A stretch of DNA of 38,254 bases, taken from Alphaproteobacteria bacterium. GTDB taxonomy: Bacteria; Pseudomonadota; Alphaproteobacteria; JAJFIK01. A model generated the notes under the pieces. It saw only the letters and a list, made by a program, of their open reading frames with translations. It was not told where the DNA came from and made no database searches. The position numbers and the translations under genes were made by a program. Shown piece after piece: positions 1 to 7,548 of the stretch. The stretch covers positions 1-38,254 of the forward strand of contig JAJFIL010000160.1 of assembly GCA_021774965.1 (NCBI GenBank). Reading direction: 5' to 3'. Position 1 is the stretch's first letter, and every line of letters starts with the position of its first letter.

Positions 1-67
1 TCCCAATATTTTTTGTCGGTAAAGGCACTCTAGAGGGATTGGGGCAATCGTCCAATCCTCAGTTTAT

Positions 68-87
68 CCCCGTTTTCGGGGGTTTTT
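68..87 (+). terminator. Rho-independent terminator of a gene upstream of the window
   Basis: A 5-bp GC stem (CCCCG / CGGGG) closes a TTTT loop and is followed by G and five T residues at 83-87. This is the classical intrinsic terminator shape on the + strand. Bases 1-67 probably hold the end or 3' untranslated region of a + strand gene lying outside the window; no reading frame there can be assigned. Confidence 0.75.
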
Positions 88-221
88 GCTCTTGAGAAAT
101 TCAAGACAATTTAAATGCAAATTGAAGTAAAACTTTGTTCACAGAGTTTACCAATTCGTTTAACTCGGCGGAAAGATGTAGTCCCTAGGGTGTCACTCGT
201 AGATGGAAACCGAGAGGCATC

Positions 222-515
222 ATGTTTTTGTTTCGTGCAGCATTCTGGATTGGCGCAATCGTCATCGCCCTGCCCCTGGTAACAGGCGTGGACGAGGAAC
301 AGCGTCGCCAAATGGAGACCGATCCAGTGCAACTGGAAGAGGTCGCCATCATGCTGCAGGTCACCGTCACAGACCTTCTGGGCTTCTGTGATCGCCAGCC
401 CACTGCTTGTGAGACCGGAGACCGCATGCTCTGGACCACGCGCAGCGCCGCCACAAACCTGGCCGGCCGCGCCCATACCTGGCTGGATGACGGTCCCGTT
501 GGCGAAGACGACTAG
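222..515 (+). CDS. DUF5330-type small membrane-anchored protein
   Basis: A 97-residue protein of unknown function. Residues 2-21 form one hydrophobic N-terminal segment, a membrane anchor or uncleaved signal. The rest is soluble and carries a conserved-looking cysteine pair in FCDRQPTACETG, followed by a short acidic tail. This pattern (N-terminal segment starting MFL-RAAFW, then FCDRQP-AC) matches the alphaproteobacterial DUF5330 family as I recall it. The ATG is preceded by GAGAGG about 5 nt upstream, which fixes the start. It stands alone: the next gene starts 164 bp later, and that gap shows nothing further that I can assign. Confidence 0.7.
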   Translation: MFLFRAAFWIGAIVIALPLVTGVDEEQRRQMETDPVQLEEVAIMLQVTVTDLLGFCDRQPTACETGDRMLWTTRSAATNLAGRAHTWLDDGPVGEDD

Positions 516-679
516 TCGCCGCATCACTTCCCTTCAAAGCTGATCTCAATCTTGCGAGAGCTTTCCTATTAACTCTGGATTTTTCGGCTCAGACATGCTG
601 CAAATCGGCTCGCGCTTCCCATATAGGGTTCTCTCATCAATTGGGCTTTTGAGCGCATACCATTCAGGGGCATCAACAC

Positions 680-1186
680 ATGCTGAAGTCTGACCTCGGC
701 GCTTCGCCGGACGACGTAACAATTCGCGACGCCGAACCTGGTGACGCCGAGACCATGGCCAAATTCCTGCGCGCCTTGGCTGAATACCAGGAAACACTGG
801 ATTATTTCCATGCTACGGCAGAAGACCTGGCCCGCGACGGATTTGGGCCGGACCGCCAATTCGAGACCCTTATTGCCGAATCAGAAGGCGAGCCCGTCGG
901 CCTTGCCATCTTCCATCGGACCTATTCCACCTGGGAAGGCTGCGCCGGTTTCTTCATCCAGGATCTGTTCGTATCCGAAGCCGCCCGCGGCAAGATGGTG
1001 GGCTTTCATCTGGTCAAACGGATTGCCGCCATCGCCGAAGAGCGCGGTATCAATCACCTGCAGCTCAATGTGGTTCATGCCAATCCGGCGCGAGATTTCT
1101 ACAATCGCGTAGGCTTCCACCACATGGATGATCTTCTGACCTATCGCCTCAGCCAGGACAAAATGCAGGACCTGCTGAACGACTAG
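680..1186 (+). CDS. GNAT family N-acetyltransferase (spermidine/spermine acetyltransferase-like)
   Basis: A 168-residue protein of the usual single-domain GNAT size. The acetyl-CoA-binding segment is visible as RGKMVGFHLVKRIAAIAEERG (roughly residues 113-132), preceded by the beta strand FFIQDLFVSEAARG, and followed by the terminal FYNRVGFHHMDD segment typical of GNAT enzymes. The early VTIRDAEPGDAETMAKFL is the usual first strand and helix. Overall it resembles diamine/spermidine acetyltransferases more than ribosomal-protein acetyltransferases, but the substrate cannot be told. AGGGG lies about 9 nt before the ATG. SufE follows 45 bp downstream on the same strand, so the two may be cotranscribed. 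Confidence 0.85.
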   Translation: MLKSDLGASPDDVTIRDAEPGDAETMAKFLRALAEYQETLDYFHATAEDLARDGFGPDRQFETLIAESEGEPVGLAIFHRTYSTWEGCAGFFIQDLFVSEAARGKMVGFHLVKRIAAIAEERGINHLQLNVVHANPARDFYNRVGFHHMDDLLTYRLSQDKMQDLLND

Positions 1187-1231
1187 AGCCCTATCTTGCC
1201 AAAAAGTGCCATCCGGCATAAGGGACTGCCC

Positions 1232-1672
1232 ATGGCTGAGCAAACTTCTATTGAGCAACTGATTGATGATTTCTCCTATCTCGAAGATTGGGAGGATCGC
1301 TACGCCCATGTGCTGGATCTGGGGCGCGCGCTCGCGCCGCTCAGCGCCGAAGAACATAACAAGGAAACCCTTGTTGAAGGCTGCGTCAGCCAGGTCTGGC
1401 TGGTTCGTGAACCCATTGAAGAAACACCGGACCCCACCCTCAACTTCCGGGGCGACAGCGATAGCCTGATTGTCCGTGGGCTGATCGCCATCCTGCTTCT
1501 GGTCTTCTCCGGACGCAAGGCATCCGAGATCCTGGAGCTGGACGCCAGTGCAACCTTCGGCTCTCTTGGTCTGGATCAACACCTCACGCCCCAGCGCGCC
1601 AACGGACTGTCGGCTATGGTCCGGCGGGTGAAGGCAGAAGCTGCCGCTGCAAGGGCATCGAGAAACGGTTAA
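1232..1672 (+). CDS. sufE: SufE family cysteine desulfurase activator
   Basis: A 146-residue cytoplasmic protein. SufE takes persulfide sulfur from the cysteine desulfurase SufS and passes it to the Fe-S cluster scaffold. The diagnostic block VEGCVSQVWL is present with the acceptor cysteine at residue 51, the same position as in characterised SufE proteins. It is preceded by the usual WEDRYAHVLDLGR region and followed by DSDSLIVRGLIAILL. I chose the ATG at 1232 because AAGGGA precedes it and the product then begins like other SufE proteins; an in-frame TTG at 1196 would add 12 unusual residues. No other suf genes lie nearby. The gene converges on the DUF6456 gene with a 23-bp gap. Confidence 0.93.
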   Translation: MAEQTSIEQLIDDFSYLEDWEDRYAHVLDLGRALAPLSAEEHNKETLVEGCVSQVWLVREPIEETPDPTLNFRGDSDSLIVRGLIAILLLVFSGRKASEILELDASATFGSLGLDQHLTPQRANGLSAMVRRVKAEAAAARASRNG

Positions 1673-1695
1673 GCCTCGCTGATCTCTCTCATATC

Positions 1696-2535
1696 TCATG
1701 ATTTTCCGCTCCAGCTGCGGATGCGCCCATGCCGCCCCTCTCGCGGCACCAATCCATAGTGCAGCGCCAGCCTTCCAAGCGCGATCTTAAGAACCACCTT
1801 GGCCGCCCGCTTGGGCCAGCCCAGGCCGCGTTCGGTTTCTTCCAGCCCATGAAGATGACAGCACACCTCCACCAGCACATCGCTGAGCCCCGGCCCCACG
1901 GCTTCAAGGGCCTTGGCAAACCGCTGCCGCGCGGCCAACGCCATGTCTGTGATCTCAAGCTGACCTGCTCCGCCGCGTCCCTTGGGGGCCGTGCCGGGGG
2001 CAAGGGACCAATCTGCTGTGACTTTGGCTGTCAGCCCTGCCTTGGTGAAATCTTCCCGCAGCCTTTCGCCAGCTTCAAATTCCACTTCGGAAATAAGCGT
2101 CTGGCCGTCAGAGCCTTTCCGCGTTCGTAGCCACCCCAAGGGGGTCTCCGCCGCGTTGACCGTCAGCCTTTGCTTGATGTTACCTGTTCCTTTGACGGTG
2201 CGTGTTGCCATCAATCGGTGTTGCCCTGCAAAGGGGTCGGCCCCTGCCTGCTCGCGCCGCAAGAAGGCTGCCCCGATCTCACTCAAGTCATGACGCGGCG
2301 GCACGCCAGCGAGCGCACCTGGATGTTCTCCGGACAGTGCTTTGAGAAACTCCCGAGAGATAAAGGCTGAGACGTATTCATCCGCCGTCTGAACAACAGG
2401 CCGTCGCCACCCATTGCGAGACGAGAAAATACCCCATTTGTCTGAGCCCTCGATACGGGCGAGCGAGGTTTTTGGCTCCGCCAGACGCCGCAAAACCCGC
2501 GAAGCTTCGCGCTCAACTTGCCGGGGGCTCAGCAT
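1696..2535 (-). CDS. DUF6456 domain-containing protein
   Basis: A 279-residue soluble protein without recognisable catalytic motifs. The C-terminal two thirds (about residues 125-265) contain the region ETPLGWLRTRKG, then a helical stretch ending EVCCHLHGLEETERGLGWPKRAAKVVLKIALGRLALHYGL, which I recognise as the alphaproteobacterial DUF6456 family. The residues before it (ASRVLRRLAEP) look helical and basic, so nucleic-acid binding is possible but unproven. Its ATG lies inside the end of the upstream DnaA-domain-IV gene (7-bp overlap), so the two are translationally coupled and probably act together. Regulation is likely from the shared promoter between this pair and the divergent XRE gene. 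Confidence 0.8.
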   Translation of the reverse strand: MLSPRQVEREASRVLRRLAEPKTSLARIEGSDKWGIFSSRNGWRRPVVQTADEYVSAFISREFLKALSGEHPGALAGVPPRHDLSEIGAAFLRREQAGADPFAGQHRLMATRTVKGTGNIKQRLTVNAAETPLGWLRTRKGSDGQTLISEVEFEAGERLREDFTKAGLTAKVTADWSLAPGTAPKGRGGAGQLEITDMALAARQRFAKALEAVGPGLSDVLVEVCCHLHGLEETERGLGWPKRAAKVVLKIALGRLALHYGLVPREGRHGRIRSWSGKS

Positions 2536-2936
2536 GGGAACCTCACCCGGCCATCGCGACCAAAGTATCCCGAGCTGCGGCGAAGGCCCATGGCAGCGAC
2601 CGCCGTTTCAATCCGGCCAACCAATTCATCGAAAACCTGATCGTCGCGATGATCTTCCACCACCTTGCAGGCATGAGCGACGGTGGTGCGATCCCGCCCA
2701 AAATGCTGCCCGATCTCGCTAAAACTCAAGCGCAGCATGACGTGGCAGACATACATGGCCGACTGCCGGGCCAGAGCCACGTCTGGGTTCCGGCGGGTGG
2801 CAGCATCAAGCTCCTCAACCGGGATCTGGAACATATGAGCCGATAATTGACGCACCAGCGCCACTTGCCCAGGTGAATCCTTCACCGGGGAGAGAAACCC
2901 CAGTTTTCTACCATCTAACGAAATAGGCGAATGCAT
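2529..2936 (-). CDS. Stand-alone DnaA domain IV-like DNA-binding protein
   Basis: A 135-residue protein whose central part (SAMYVCHVMLRLSFSEIGQHF, then GRDRTTVAHACKVVE) matches DnaA domain IV, the helix-turn-helix that reads DnaA boxes. In DnaA the signature is GRDHTTVLHA; here it is GRDRTTVAHA. No AAA+ ATPase domain precedes it, so it cannot itself be the replication initiator. It may compete for, or assist at, DnaA boxes, or simply be a transcription factor. The start at 2936 is chosen because GGAGG lies 6 nt upstream; the longer frame to 2987 has no such support. It is cotranscribed with, and overlaps, the DUF6456 gene and diverges from the XRE gene. Confidence 0.85.
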   Translation of the reverse strand: MHSPISLDGRKLGFLSPVKDSPGQVALVRQLSAHMFQIPVEELDAATRRNPDVALARQSAMYVCHVMLRLSFSEIGQHFGRDRTTVAHACKVVEDHRDDQVFDELVGRIETAVAAMGLRRSSGYFGRDGRVRFPC

Positions 2937-3039
2937 GACCAACCTCCACGAAAAATTACGCATTACGTGAATAATCGATAAATACATCCCCGAGGATAAC
3001 TTTACTAGTGCATTTTCTTGAAAAATATTACTTAATGTG

Positions 3040-3055
3040 GAAACATCGCTGTTTC
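3040..3055. promoter_or_regulatory. Inverted repeat before the XRE gene, possible operator
   Basis: GAAAC and GTTTC are separated by 6 nt and end 13 nt before the ATG of the XRE regulator, in the 132-bp region shared with the divergent DnaA-domain-IV gene. Such a site would suit autorepression by the XRE protein. The arms are short, so chance is possible. Confidence 0.3.
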
Positions 3056-3068
3056 ATTGGAATTTATT

Positions 3069-3653
3069 ATGACCGAAGCGACCCCCACACCCGACCTCCG
3101 TACCCGGTTACGGGAATTACGAAAGGCGCGTGGCTGGAACCAGACCTATGTTGCCAAGGCTTTGGGCACCACAGCCCAAACCATCTCCCGGCTTGAGACC
3201 AATGTGATGACTGTTTCCACAGATTGGTTGGTCAAGTTTGCAGACCTGTTTGGCGTCTCGCCCTCTGAGCTCATCTCGGAACCTGGCAGCGACAGCGTTG
3301 ATGTCATTGGCCATGTGCGCAGTGACGGCGCGATCATCGCAACGGCGCCAAGCCCCCTGCCGGTAAACCTGCAAGTCAGTTCCGGCCTTGCGGTAAAACT
3401 GGATGATGCAATGGGGCCTTATCGCGAAGCCTCGTTTCTGATCGCTACGCGTCTCGAAGATCGCAATTTGGCTGCTGCCATTGGTCAGACCTGTGTGGTG
3501 GAAAACTCGCTTGGCGCTCTCTGGCTTGCCAAGGTCATTAAAGGGTTTGAGGATCGCGTCACCCTTATCCCCCTGACCGGGTCTGCCATTCAATATGATC
3601 AAAAGCTGAAATGGGCCGCCCGCATCGCATTTGAGCTCAATATGGCAAGCTAG
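3069..3653 (+). CDS. XRE family transcriptional regulator with LexA/CI-like C-terminal domain
   Basis: A 194-residue protein. The N-terminal helix-turn-helix is clear: LRTRLRELRKARGWNQTYVAKALGTTAQTISRLE (about residues 9-43). A linker follows (SPSELISEPGSDS), then a C-terminal domain of about 110 residues with the beta-rich layout of the LexA/CI S24 fold: GHVRSDGAI, then WLAKVIKG-----VTLIPLTG. The serine of the autoproteolysis dyad (usually GDSM) is not visible: the equivalent stretch is MGPYREASFLIAT. So the domain may serve oligomerisation or ligand sensing rather than cleavage. The ATG at 3069 is preferred over the TTG at 3057. The gene diverges from the DnaA-domain-IV gene. Confidence 0.82.
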   Translation: MTEATPTPDLRTRLRELRKARGWNQTYVAKALGTTAQTISRLETNVMTVSTDWLVKFADLFGVSPSELISEPGSDSVDVIGHVRSDGAIIATAPSPLPVNLQVSSGLAVKLDDAMGPYREASFLIATRLEDRNLAAAIGQTCVVENSLGALWLAKVIKGFEDRVTLIPLTGSAIQYDQKLKWAARIAFELNMAS

Positions 3654-3731
3654 CGCTGTTGCGGTCCTATCGGGGTTTATGCCCGCCCCTCAGGATCATG
3701 CGAGACTGTTGCCTTACAGATTGAGGCCACC

Positions 3732-3980
3732 ATGCAGGATGCTTACCCCTACAACCGCGCCAAGCACCTTGGAGAAATGCTCCGTGTAAAGAGCGAATTT
3801 TTATTGTCAAAAGATCCGCTGATTGCGCATCTGATCATCGGAAGGTTAGAGCTGGCCCTCAAAAGCACACGAGCCACCTGCCCTCTCAAATATTGCCGAC
3901 TGCGCTCTCTTGAGTGGGCCTTGGCGGGTGAACGCACCGCTCTGGATTATTCCGAGGCCACGCAGCTTCCATTCCACTGA
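3732..3980 (+). CDS. Possible small hypothetical protein
   Basis: An 82-residue frame beginning MQDAYPYNRAKHLGEML with GAGG 5 nt before the ATG. The middle is helical-looking and mildly hydrophobic (DPLIAHLIIGRLELAL); there is no signal peptide or known motif. Its last 34 bp overlap the 3' end of the convergent 609-residue gene, which weakens the call. It follows the XRE gene by 78 bp on the same strand and might be cotranscribed. I do not recognise it. Confidence 0.4.
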   Translation: MQDAYPYNRAKHLGEMLRVKSEFLLSKDPLIAHLIIGRLELALKSTRATCPLKYCRLRSLEWALAGERTALDYSEATQLPFH

Positions 3981-5776
3981 CCTGTTCCAGCATACTGGCC
4001 GGGCCTATGGCTCCAGGTGCCGCGAAAGCTTTGCCCATCAGCGGCAAGAACCAGGCGAGCACCGCCCCCGCCGATTTCAGAATTCCAGTTTCCCACAAGA
4101 ACCTGCCCGTCCCGCTCCCCGGAGAAAAAGCCCGGTGCAAGCCCTGCCGTGCGGCGGTAGGTGCCCCGAACATCATTGCCGCGTACGAACATGTGAAGCT
4201 CGCCAAAATCTGTGTCCCAGATACCGTCAAAGCCTTCACAGAAAGTCGGGCCGGGCCAGACGCTCAAGGGCGCGCGGGCCAGCTCGGCCCCGCCGCGGGC
4301 ATCTGGGGCAAAGGCGCGCACCTCATAGTTTCCCGCTTGGTCAGGAGCTTCGAGGAAGGCCCCGTCTTCGCTGGCTCGTCCATTGAGGGGTACGGATAGT
4401 ATTGCCTCGTGACCCACTTCGGTGCTGGAGCCTGATTGGACTGTGTCCGGGAAAAGCCCCAGCCACGCGCCTTCTTCTGCGATGCAACGGTTCTCGCCAC
4501 CTTCCACAGCGACGTTGATGGCCTCCCACACCCCATAAGCCTCAAGGTCCGGATGAAGCGACACGCGGTCGCTGGCCGCGATCCGAAGCGATTGAAGCTC
4601 TTCTGCCAATATTGTGTTGGCCGCAGCGAGGAAGTCCGCTGCTGTCGTCACGTTGTTGATTTCTCTTCCATCAAGGCGGCCAAGAATATTGATGGGTTCT
4701 GTGGCCGCGCATCCGCCGCGAGCGCCACAGACCGAAAGCGCTGCGGACGCCCGACGCAGGCTTGCGCGCAAAGAGGTTAGACGGTCAGCTCGAGGGTTCT
4801 GGCAGGCCATGATCTCATTGGCCGGTTGCCATTCCAGATGATGTATCTGGGCCAGAGCAAGCGAAGCGGTTTCCACCAGCGCCGGCCACCAGGGGCGATA
4901 GCCCAGGGATTGAGCATTGGAATTCTGCCCCGCAAACCCTTCCAATTGCTGAAGGTAGCGCTCCAAAAGCTGATGCCGCCAGCTTGGAACCAACTGTGCT
5001 TCATCGCCCCCGCGCTCAAAGACGCTCAGGGCGCCAAGCCCCTCCTGCCATTGGCGAAAGCCTTCCTCGGAAAGAACCGGCAAAACCAGGGGTAATTGTT
5101 CCAGATGGGCCCGCAGACCTCTGAGATAGTTTGTGTAGCTTTCGCTTTGCAGAGTGTCGGAGGCCACATCCACCTCGATCTCTGCCAGAGTGTCCATAAG
5201 TACGACAAGCGCGCCATCCAGGCGCGTGCGCACCGTACAATCAACGACTGGGCAGGAAAGCCCTCGGCATTGCGAGCCCATGGAAAATATCTGATCCGCC
5301 ACCCGGGTCAGAGAATTATGCAGCCGCGCATCGGGCCAGCCGCCACCGCAGGTCTGTTGCTGGAACGCGCTTGGCCCCATCCGGCAGGCCGCATCCGCCA
5401 CGCATTCATCTCTTTTGGCGATGAGAACCTCAAGAGCCTGATCGGCTGCCCCCATGAGCTCAGTATTGCGGGCAAGGTCCTCTTCCGCGATCAGACGCGA
5501 ATCCGGCAGCAAGTTGTTGCGCCCCAACCGCCGCTCCAGATCACGGATTTCGGGCGCTGCCGAAGCTTGCTGCAGCTCAAAAAGATCGATCAGATGCTCA
5601 AAGGGCGCGCAGCCCCAGCATTCTGCTGCCTCGGCCTCAGCAGTGCGCGAGCCTTGGGTTGAGACCTGCTGCCAGACCCAGAACGGCAACATCACAATCG
5701 CACCGACAACAAGCCCTGCGGCCAGAACCATAGCGGCGGGTCGAACAAGTTTATGGGCTGTCACCAGGTTAAACAA
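3947..5776 (-). CDS. Orphan envelope protein with N-terminal membrane anchor and beta-rich C-terminus
   Basis: About 609 residues, function unknown. A single hydrophobic segment near residues 14-35 (MVLAAGLVVGAIVMLPFWVW) anchors an otherwise soluble, probably periplasmic body. The body is rich in cysteines in close pairs (CWGC, CVADAAC, CRGLSCPVVDC, CGARGGC), suggesting disulfides. After a long helical region come an Ig-like beta segment (about 470-520, AGNYEVRAFAPDARG) and a final beta domain with two similar strands (GIWDTDFGELHMFVRGNDVRGTY and GNWNSEIGGGGARLVL) ending FRGTWSHRPG. This layout would fit binding rather than catalysis. The start is uncertain: position 5776 is a TTG without a clear ribosome site; GTG 5764 and ATG 5731 are alternatives. 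It lies 64 bp after mucR on the same strand. Confidence 0.75.
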   Translation of the reverse strand: MFNLVTAHKLVRPAAMVLAAGLVVGAIVMLPFWVWQQVSTQGSRTAEAEAAECWGCAPFEHLIDLFELQQASAAPEIRDLERRLGRNNLLPDSRLIAEEDLARNTELMGAADQALEVLIAKRDECVADAACRMGPSAFQQQTCGGGWPDARLHNSLTRVADQIFSMGSQCRGLSCPVVDCTVRTRLDGALVVLMDTLAEIEVDVASDTLQSESYTNYLRGLRAHLEQLPLVLPVLSEEGFRQWQEGLGALSVFERGGDEAQLVPSWRHQLLERYLQQLEGFAGQNSNAQSLGYRPWWPALVETASLALAQIHHLEWQPANEIMACQNPRADRLTSLRASLRRASAALSVCGARGGCAATEPINILGRLDGREINNVTTAADFLAAANTILAEELQSLRIAASDRVSLHPDLEAYGVWEAINVAVEGGENRCIAEEGAWLGLFPDTVQSGSSTEVGHEAILSVPLNGRASEDGAFLEAPDQAGNYEVRAFAPDARGGAELARAPLSVWPGPTFCEGFDGIWDTDFGELHMFVRGNDVRGTYRRTAGLAPGFFSGERDGQVLVGNWNSEIGGGGARLVLAADGQSFRGTWSHRPGQYAGTGQWNGSCVASE

Positions 5777-5795
5777 AGGGGGCTCGTTTTCGCTA

Positions 5796-5828
5796 CAGGT
5801 CAGACCAACAGGTCAGATCAACAGATCA
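5796..5828. repeat. Short tandem repeat (13-bp unit, about 2.5 copies)
   Basis: CAGGTCAGACCAA (5796-5808) is followed directly by CAGGTCAGATCAA (5809-5821) and the partial copy CAGATCA (5822-5828). It fills most of the gap between the mucR stop and the start of the 609-residue gene, so it would lie in the leader of that gene. It could be a multi-site operator or simple slippage. Confidence 0.6.
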
Positions 5829-5840
5829 TAGACGTCAAGA

Positions 5841-6260
5841 TTACGCCGATTTGGCGTCTGCATCATTAGCTGATTTTCGCCCCAGGCCCAATTTCTTGGC
5901 CAGCTCTGACCGGGCCTTGGCATAATTGGGTGCCACCATCGGATAATCTGACGGCAGTCCCCACCGGGCGCGATACTCCTCGGGGGTCATGTCATATTGG
6001 CTGGTGAGATGGCGTTTAAGCGACTTGAACTTCTTGCCATCTTCCAGGCAGACGATGTGATCCGGCAGTACTGATTGATCGATGGGCACGGCAGGAACCA
6101 GGTCCATCGCCGCCGCCTCGTCTGCTGATGCCGACCCCGCAAGGGCGTCATGAACATCCCGGATGAGCTTGGGCACTTCAGCAGGCGAAAGGGTGTTCTT
6201 GCCCACATAGGCAACAACGATATCCGCCGTCATGTCGATGAGATCGACGTTTTCACCCAT
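5841..6260 (-). CDS. mucR: MucR/Ros family transcriptional regulator
   Basis: A 139-residue protein. The family's conserved C-terminal half is unmistakable: KFKSLKRHLTSQYDMTPEEY, then RARWGLPSDYPMVAPNYAKA and a basic end. MucR proteins bind AT-rich DNA and silence or tune many genes (exopolysaccharide, motility, cell cycle) in alphaproteobacteria. The zinc-finger positions read Cys71, Asp74, His84 and Gln88, whereas Ros uses two Cys and two His. So this member probably binds zinc weakly or not at all, as in described zinc-free relatives. The N-terminal 60 residues (helical, DLIDMTADIVVAYVGKN) are the oligomerisation region. It lies between the mrp operon and the 609-residue gene. Confidence 0.92.
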   Translation of the reverse strand: MGENVDLIDMTADIVVAYVGKNTLSPAEVPKLIRDVHDALAGSASADEAAAMDLVPAVPIDQSVLPDHIVCLEDGKKFKSLKRHLTSQYDMTPEEYRARWGLPSDYPMVAPNYAKARSELAKKLGLGRKSANDADAKSA

Positions 6261-6280
6261 GATTGCCTCTGCCTACCCCA

Positions 6281-6310
6281 AACGCGATTTCGCCCGCACT
6301 TAACGCGATT
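6281..6310. promoter_or_regulatory. Direct repeat upstream of mucR, possible operator
   Basis: AACGCGATT occurs at 6281-6289 and again at 6302-6310, exactly 21 bp apart (two helical turns), 20-50 bp before the mucR start. MucR genes are commonly autoregulated, but MucR usually prefers AT-rich targets, so another protein may use these sites. Confidence 0.35.
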
Positions 6311-6355
6311 CTAGCCTCTGTGATCCAGTAGAGATAAAGCCCATGTCTTGACGGA

Positions 6356-6748
6356 CTATTGATCAGATTGCTTTGCGGGCGCTGAACTTGGGGGCTTTAC
6401 CCCTTCCAGGGTTCCCGCCGCAAAATCATAGCGATCTTTGAGGTCATCCACGGCACTACCGTCCCACATTTTCACGCCCGAGGCATAGGCGGCCCGGGCC
6501 AGAAGGTGCGCCCCAATGGGAGCCGTGAGGAAGATAAACAGCAAGGCTGCAATGGCCCGCAATATGGTTCCCAGATCTCCGGAGTTGACGACAATTGCCA
6601 TAAGCGCCAGCCCGACGCCCAAAGTGCCGGCCTTGGTCGCCGCGTGCATGCGCACGTAAAGATCAGGAAACCGCACCACGCCAATAGCTGCGATGAGGCA
6701 AAAGCCTCCGCCTCCCAGGATCAAGATGCCTGTGAGAAGATCAATCAT
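6356..6748 (-). CDS. mrpG: Mrp-type Na+/H+ antiporter subunit G
   Basis: A 130-residue inner-membrane protein with three transmembrane helices, the last gene of the seven-gene antiporter operon. The family signature VVRFPDLYVRMHAATKAGTLG sits between helix 1 and helix 2, followed by LRAIAALLFIFLTAPIGAHLLARAAY. A hydrophilic tail of about 45 residues is longer than in many MrpG proteins. MrpG is needed for assembly and activity of the Mrp complex. The start at 6748 overlaps the end of mrpF by 8 bp and has GGGAGA just upstream; the longer frame to 6853 would be out of keeping with the family. Confidence 0.93.
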   Translation of the reverse strand: MIDLLTGILILGGGGFCLIAAIGVVRFPDLYVRMHAATKAGTLGVGLALMAIVVNSGDLGTILRAIAALLFIFLTAPIGAHLLARAAYASGVKMWDGSAVDDLKDRYDFAAGTLEGVKPPSSAPAKQSDQ

Positions 6749-7070
6749 TGGCGGTCTCCCGAAGGCGCCAGCGCTGAAGTACGTAGCGGGCGTAGGCCAC
6801 CGTTGCGAGGAAGCCCACCAGCCCCAGAGCGATGGCGATATCCAGATAAACAAAACGCTGAGACGAGATCACGAAGATCGCAATAAATGTCATCCCAAGC
6901 GTAAAGAGGAAATCAAGGCTCAGCACACGATCCGCCAGGGAGGGTCCGCGCACCAGGCGATAGACCGTCAGGAAGAAGGACAGGATCAACATGCCAAAGG
7001 CCACGGTCAGCGAGAAGTCCAGAAAACTTGCGCCAAAGGATCCGATGTTTGCTTCAAGAGTTTCGATCAT
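6741..7070 (-). CDS. mrpF: Mrp-type Na+/H+ antiporter subunit F
   Basis: A 109-residue protein with three predicted transmembrane helices. The motif VYRLVRGPSLADRVLSLDFL is the hallmark of MrpF/PhaF subunits, followed by RFVYLDIAIALGLVGFLATVAYARY. It is a small structural subunit of the hetero-oligomeric antiporter. It starts 7 bp after the mrpE stop and overlaps mrpG, so it is clearly within one transcript. Confidence 0.94.
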   Translation of the reverse strand: MIETLEANIGSFGASFLDFSLTVAFGMLILSFFLTVYRLVRGPSLADRVLSLDFLFTLGMTFIAIFVISSQRFVYLDIAIALGLVGFLATVAYARYVLQRWRLRETAND

Positions 7071-7077
7071 CCCAATG

Positions 7078-7548
7078 TCATCCTAGCGTCTCCTTGATCT
7101 GCCGCTCAAAGCCCACGCGAAGATCGTGGATAAGCCCTTCGGGATCATCCCCATGCATGGCATGAACATAAAGCGTGGTCTTATCTGTTGAGACATCCAC
7201 GCTCATGGTGCCGGGGGTAAGGGTGATCAGATTAGCCAGCAAAGTGATCTGCACATCGTCTTTTACGGTCAAGGGCAGACCGATGATACCGGGACGAAAC
7301 CGCATTCTCGGGCTCAGCACATCTCGTGCCACGCGGAGCGCGGACAGCACCAGTTCATAAAGAAACAGCCACACCAGCTTGAGCAACAGCACGCCGCGGG
7401 AGAAATACTTCGTCTTGTATTGCAGACGCAGAATATAGAGCGCCAGGCTTCCGATCAAAAAGCCTGCCAAAAAATTCATAGGTGTGAACGTGCCGGTGAT
7501 GGTGGCCCAGACCAGTGCCAGCAAAAGATTGAGCGTAAAGAGATTCAT
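7078..7548 (-). CDS. mrpE: Mrp-type Na+/H+ antiporter subunit E
   Basis: A 156-residue membrane protein. Two or three N-terminal helices (residues 1-70, LNLLLALVWATITGTFTPMNFLAGFLIG) are followed by a cytosolic domain with VKDDVQITLLANLITLTPGTMSVDVS, the diagnostic MrpE segment. The start is the ATG at 7548, which overlaps the mrpD stop as TGATG; the TTG one codon earlier is less likely. MrpE stabilises the complex and is required for full transport in studied systems. Confidence 0.94.
   Translation of the reverse strand: MNLFTLNLLLALVWATITGTFTPMNFLAGFLIGSLALYILRLQYKTKYFSRGVLLLKLVWLFLYELVLSALRVARDVLSPRMRFRPGIIGLPLTVKDDVQITLLANLITLTPGTMSVDVSTDKTTLYVHAMHGDDPEGLIHDLRVGFERQIKETLG

Noticed and set aside
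881-1699. 272-residue frame on - strand
   Set aside because: It is antisense to the GNAT and SufE genes, which have clear family motifs; composition is that of a shadow frame.
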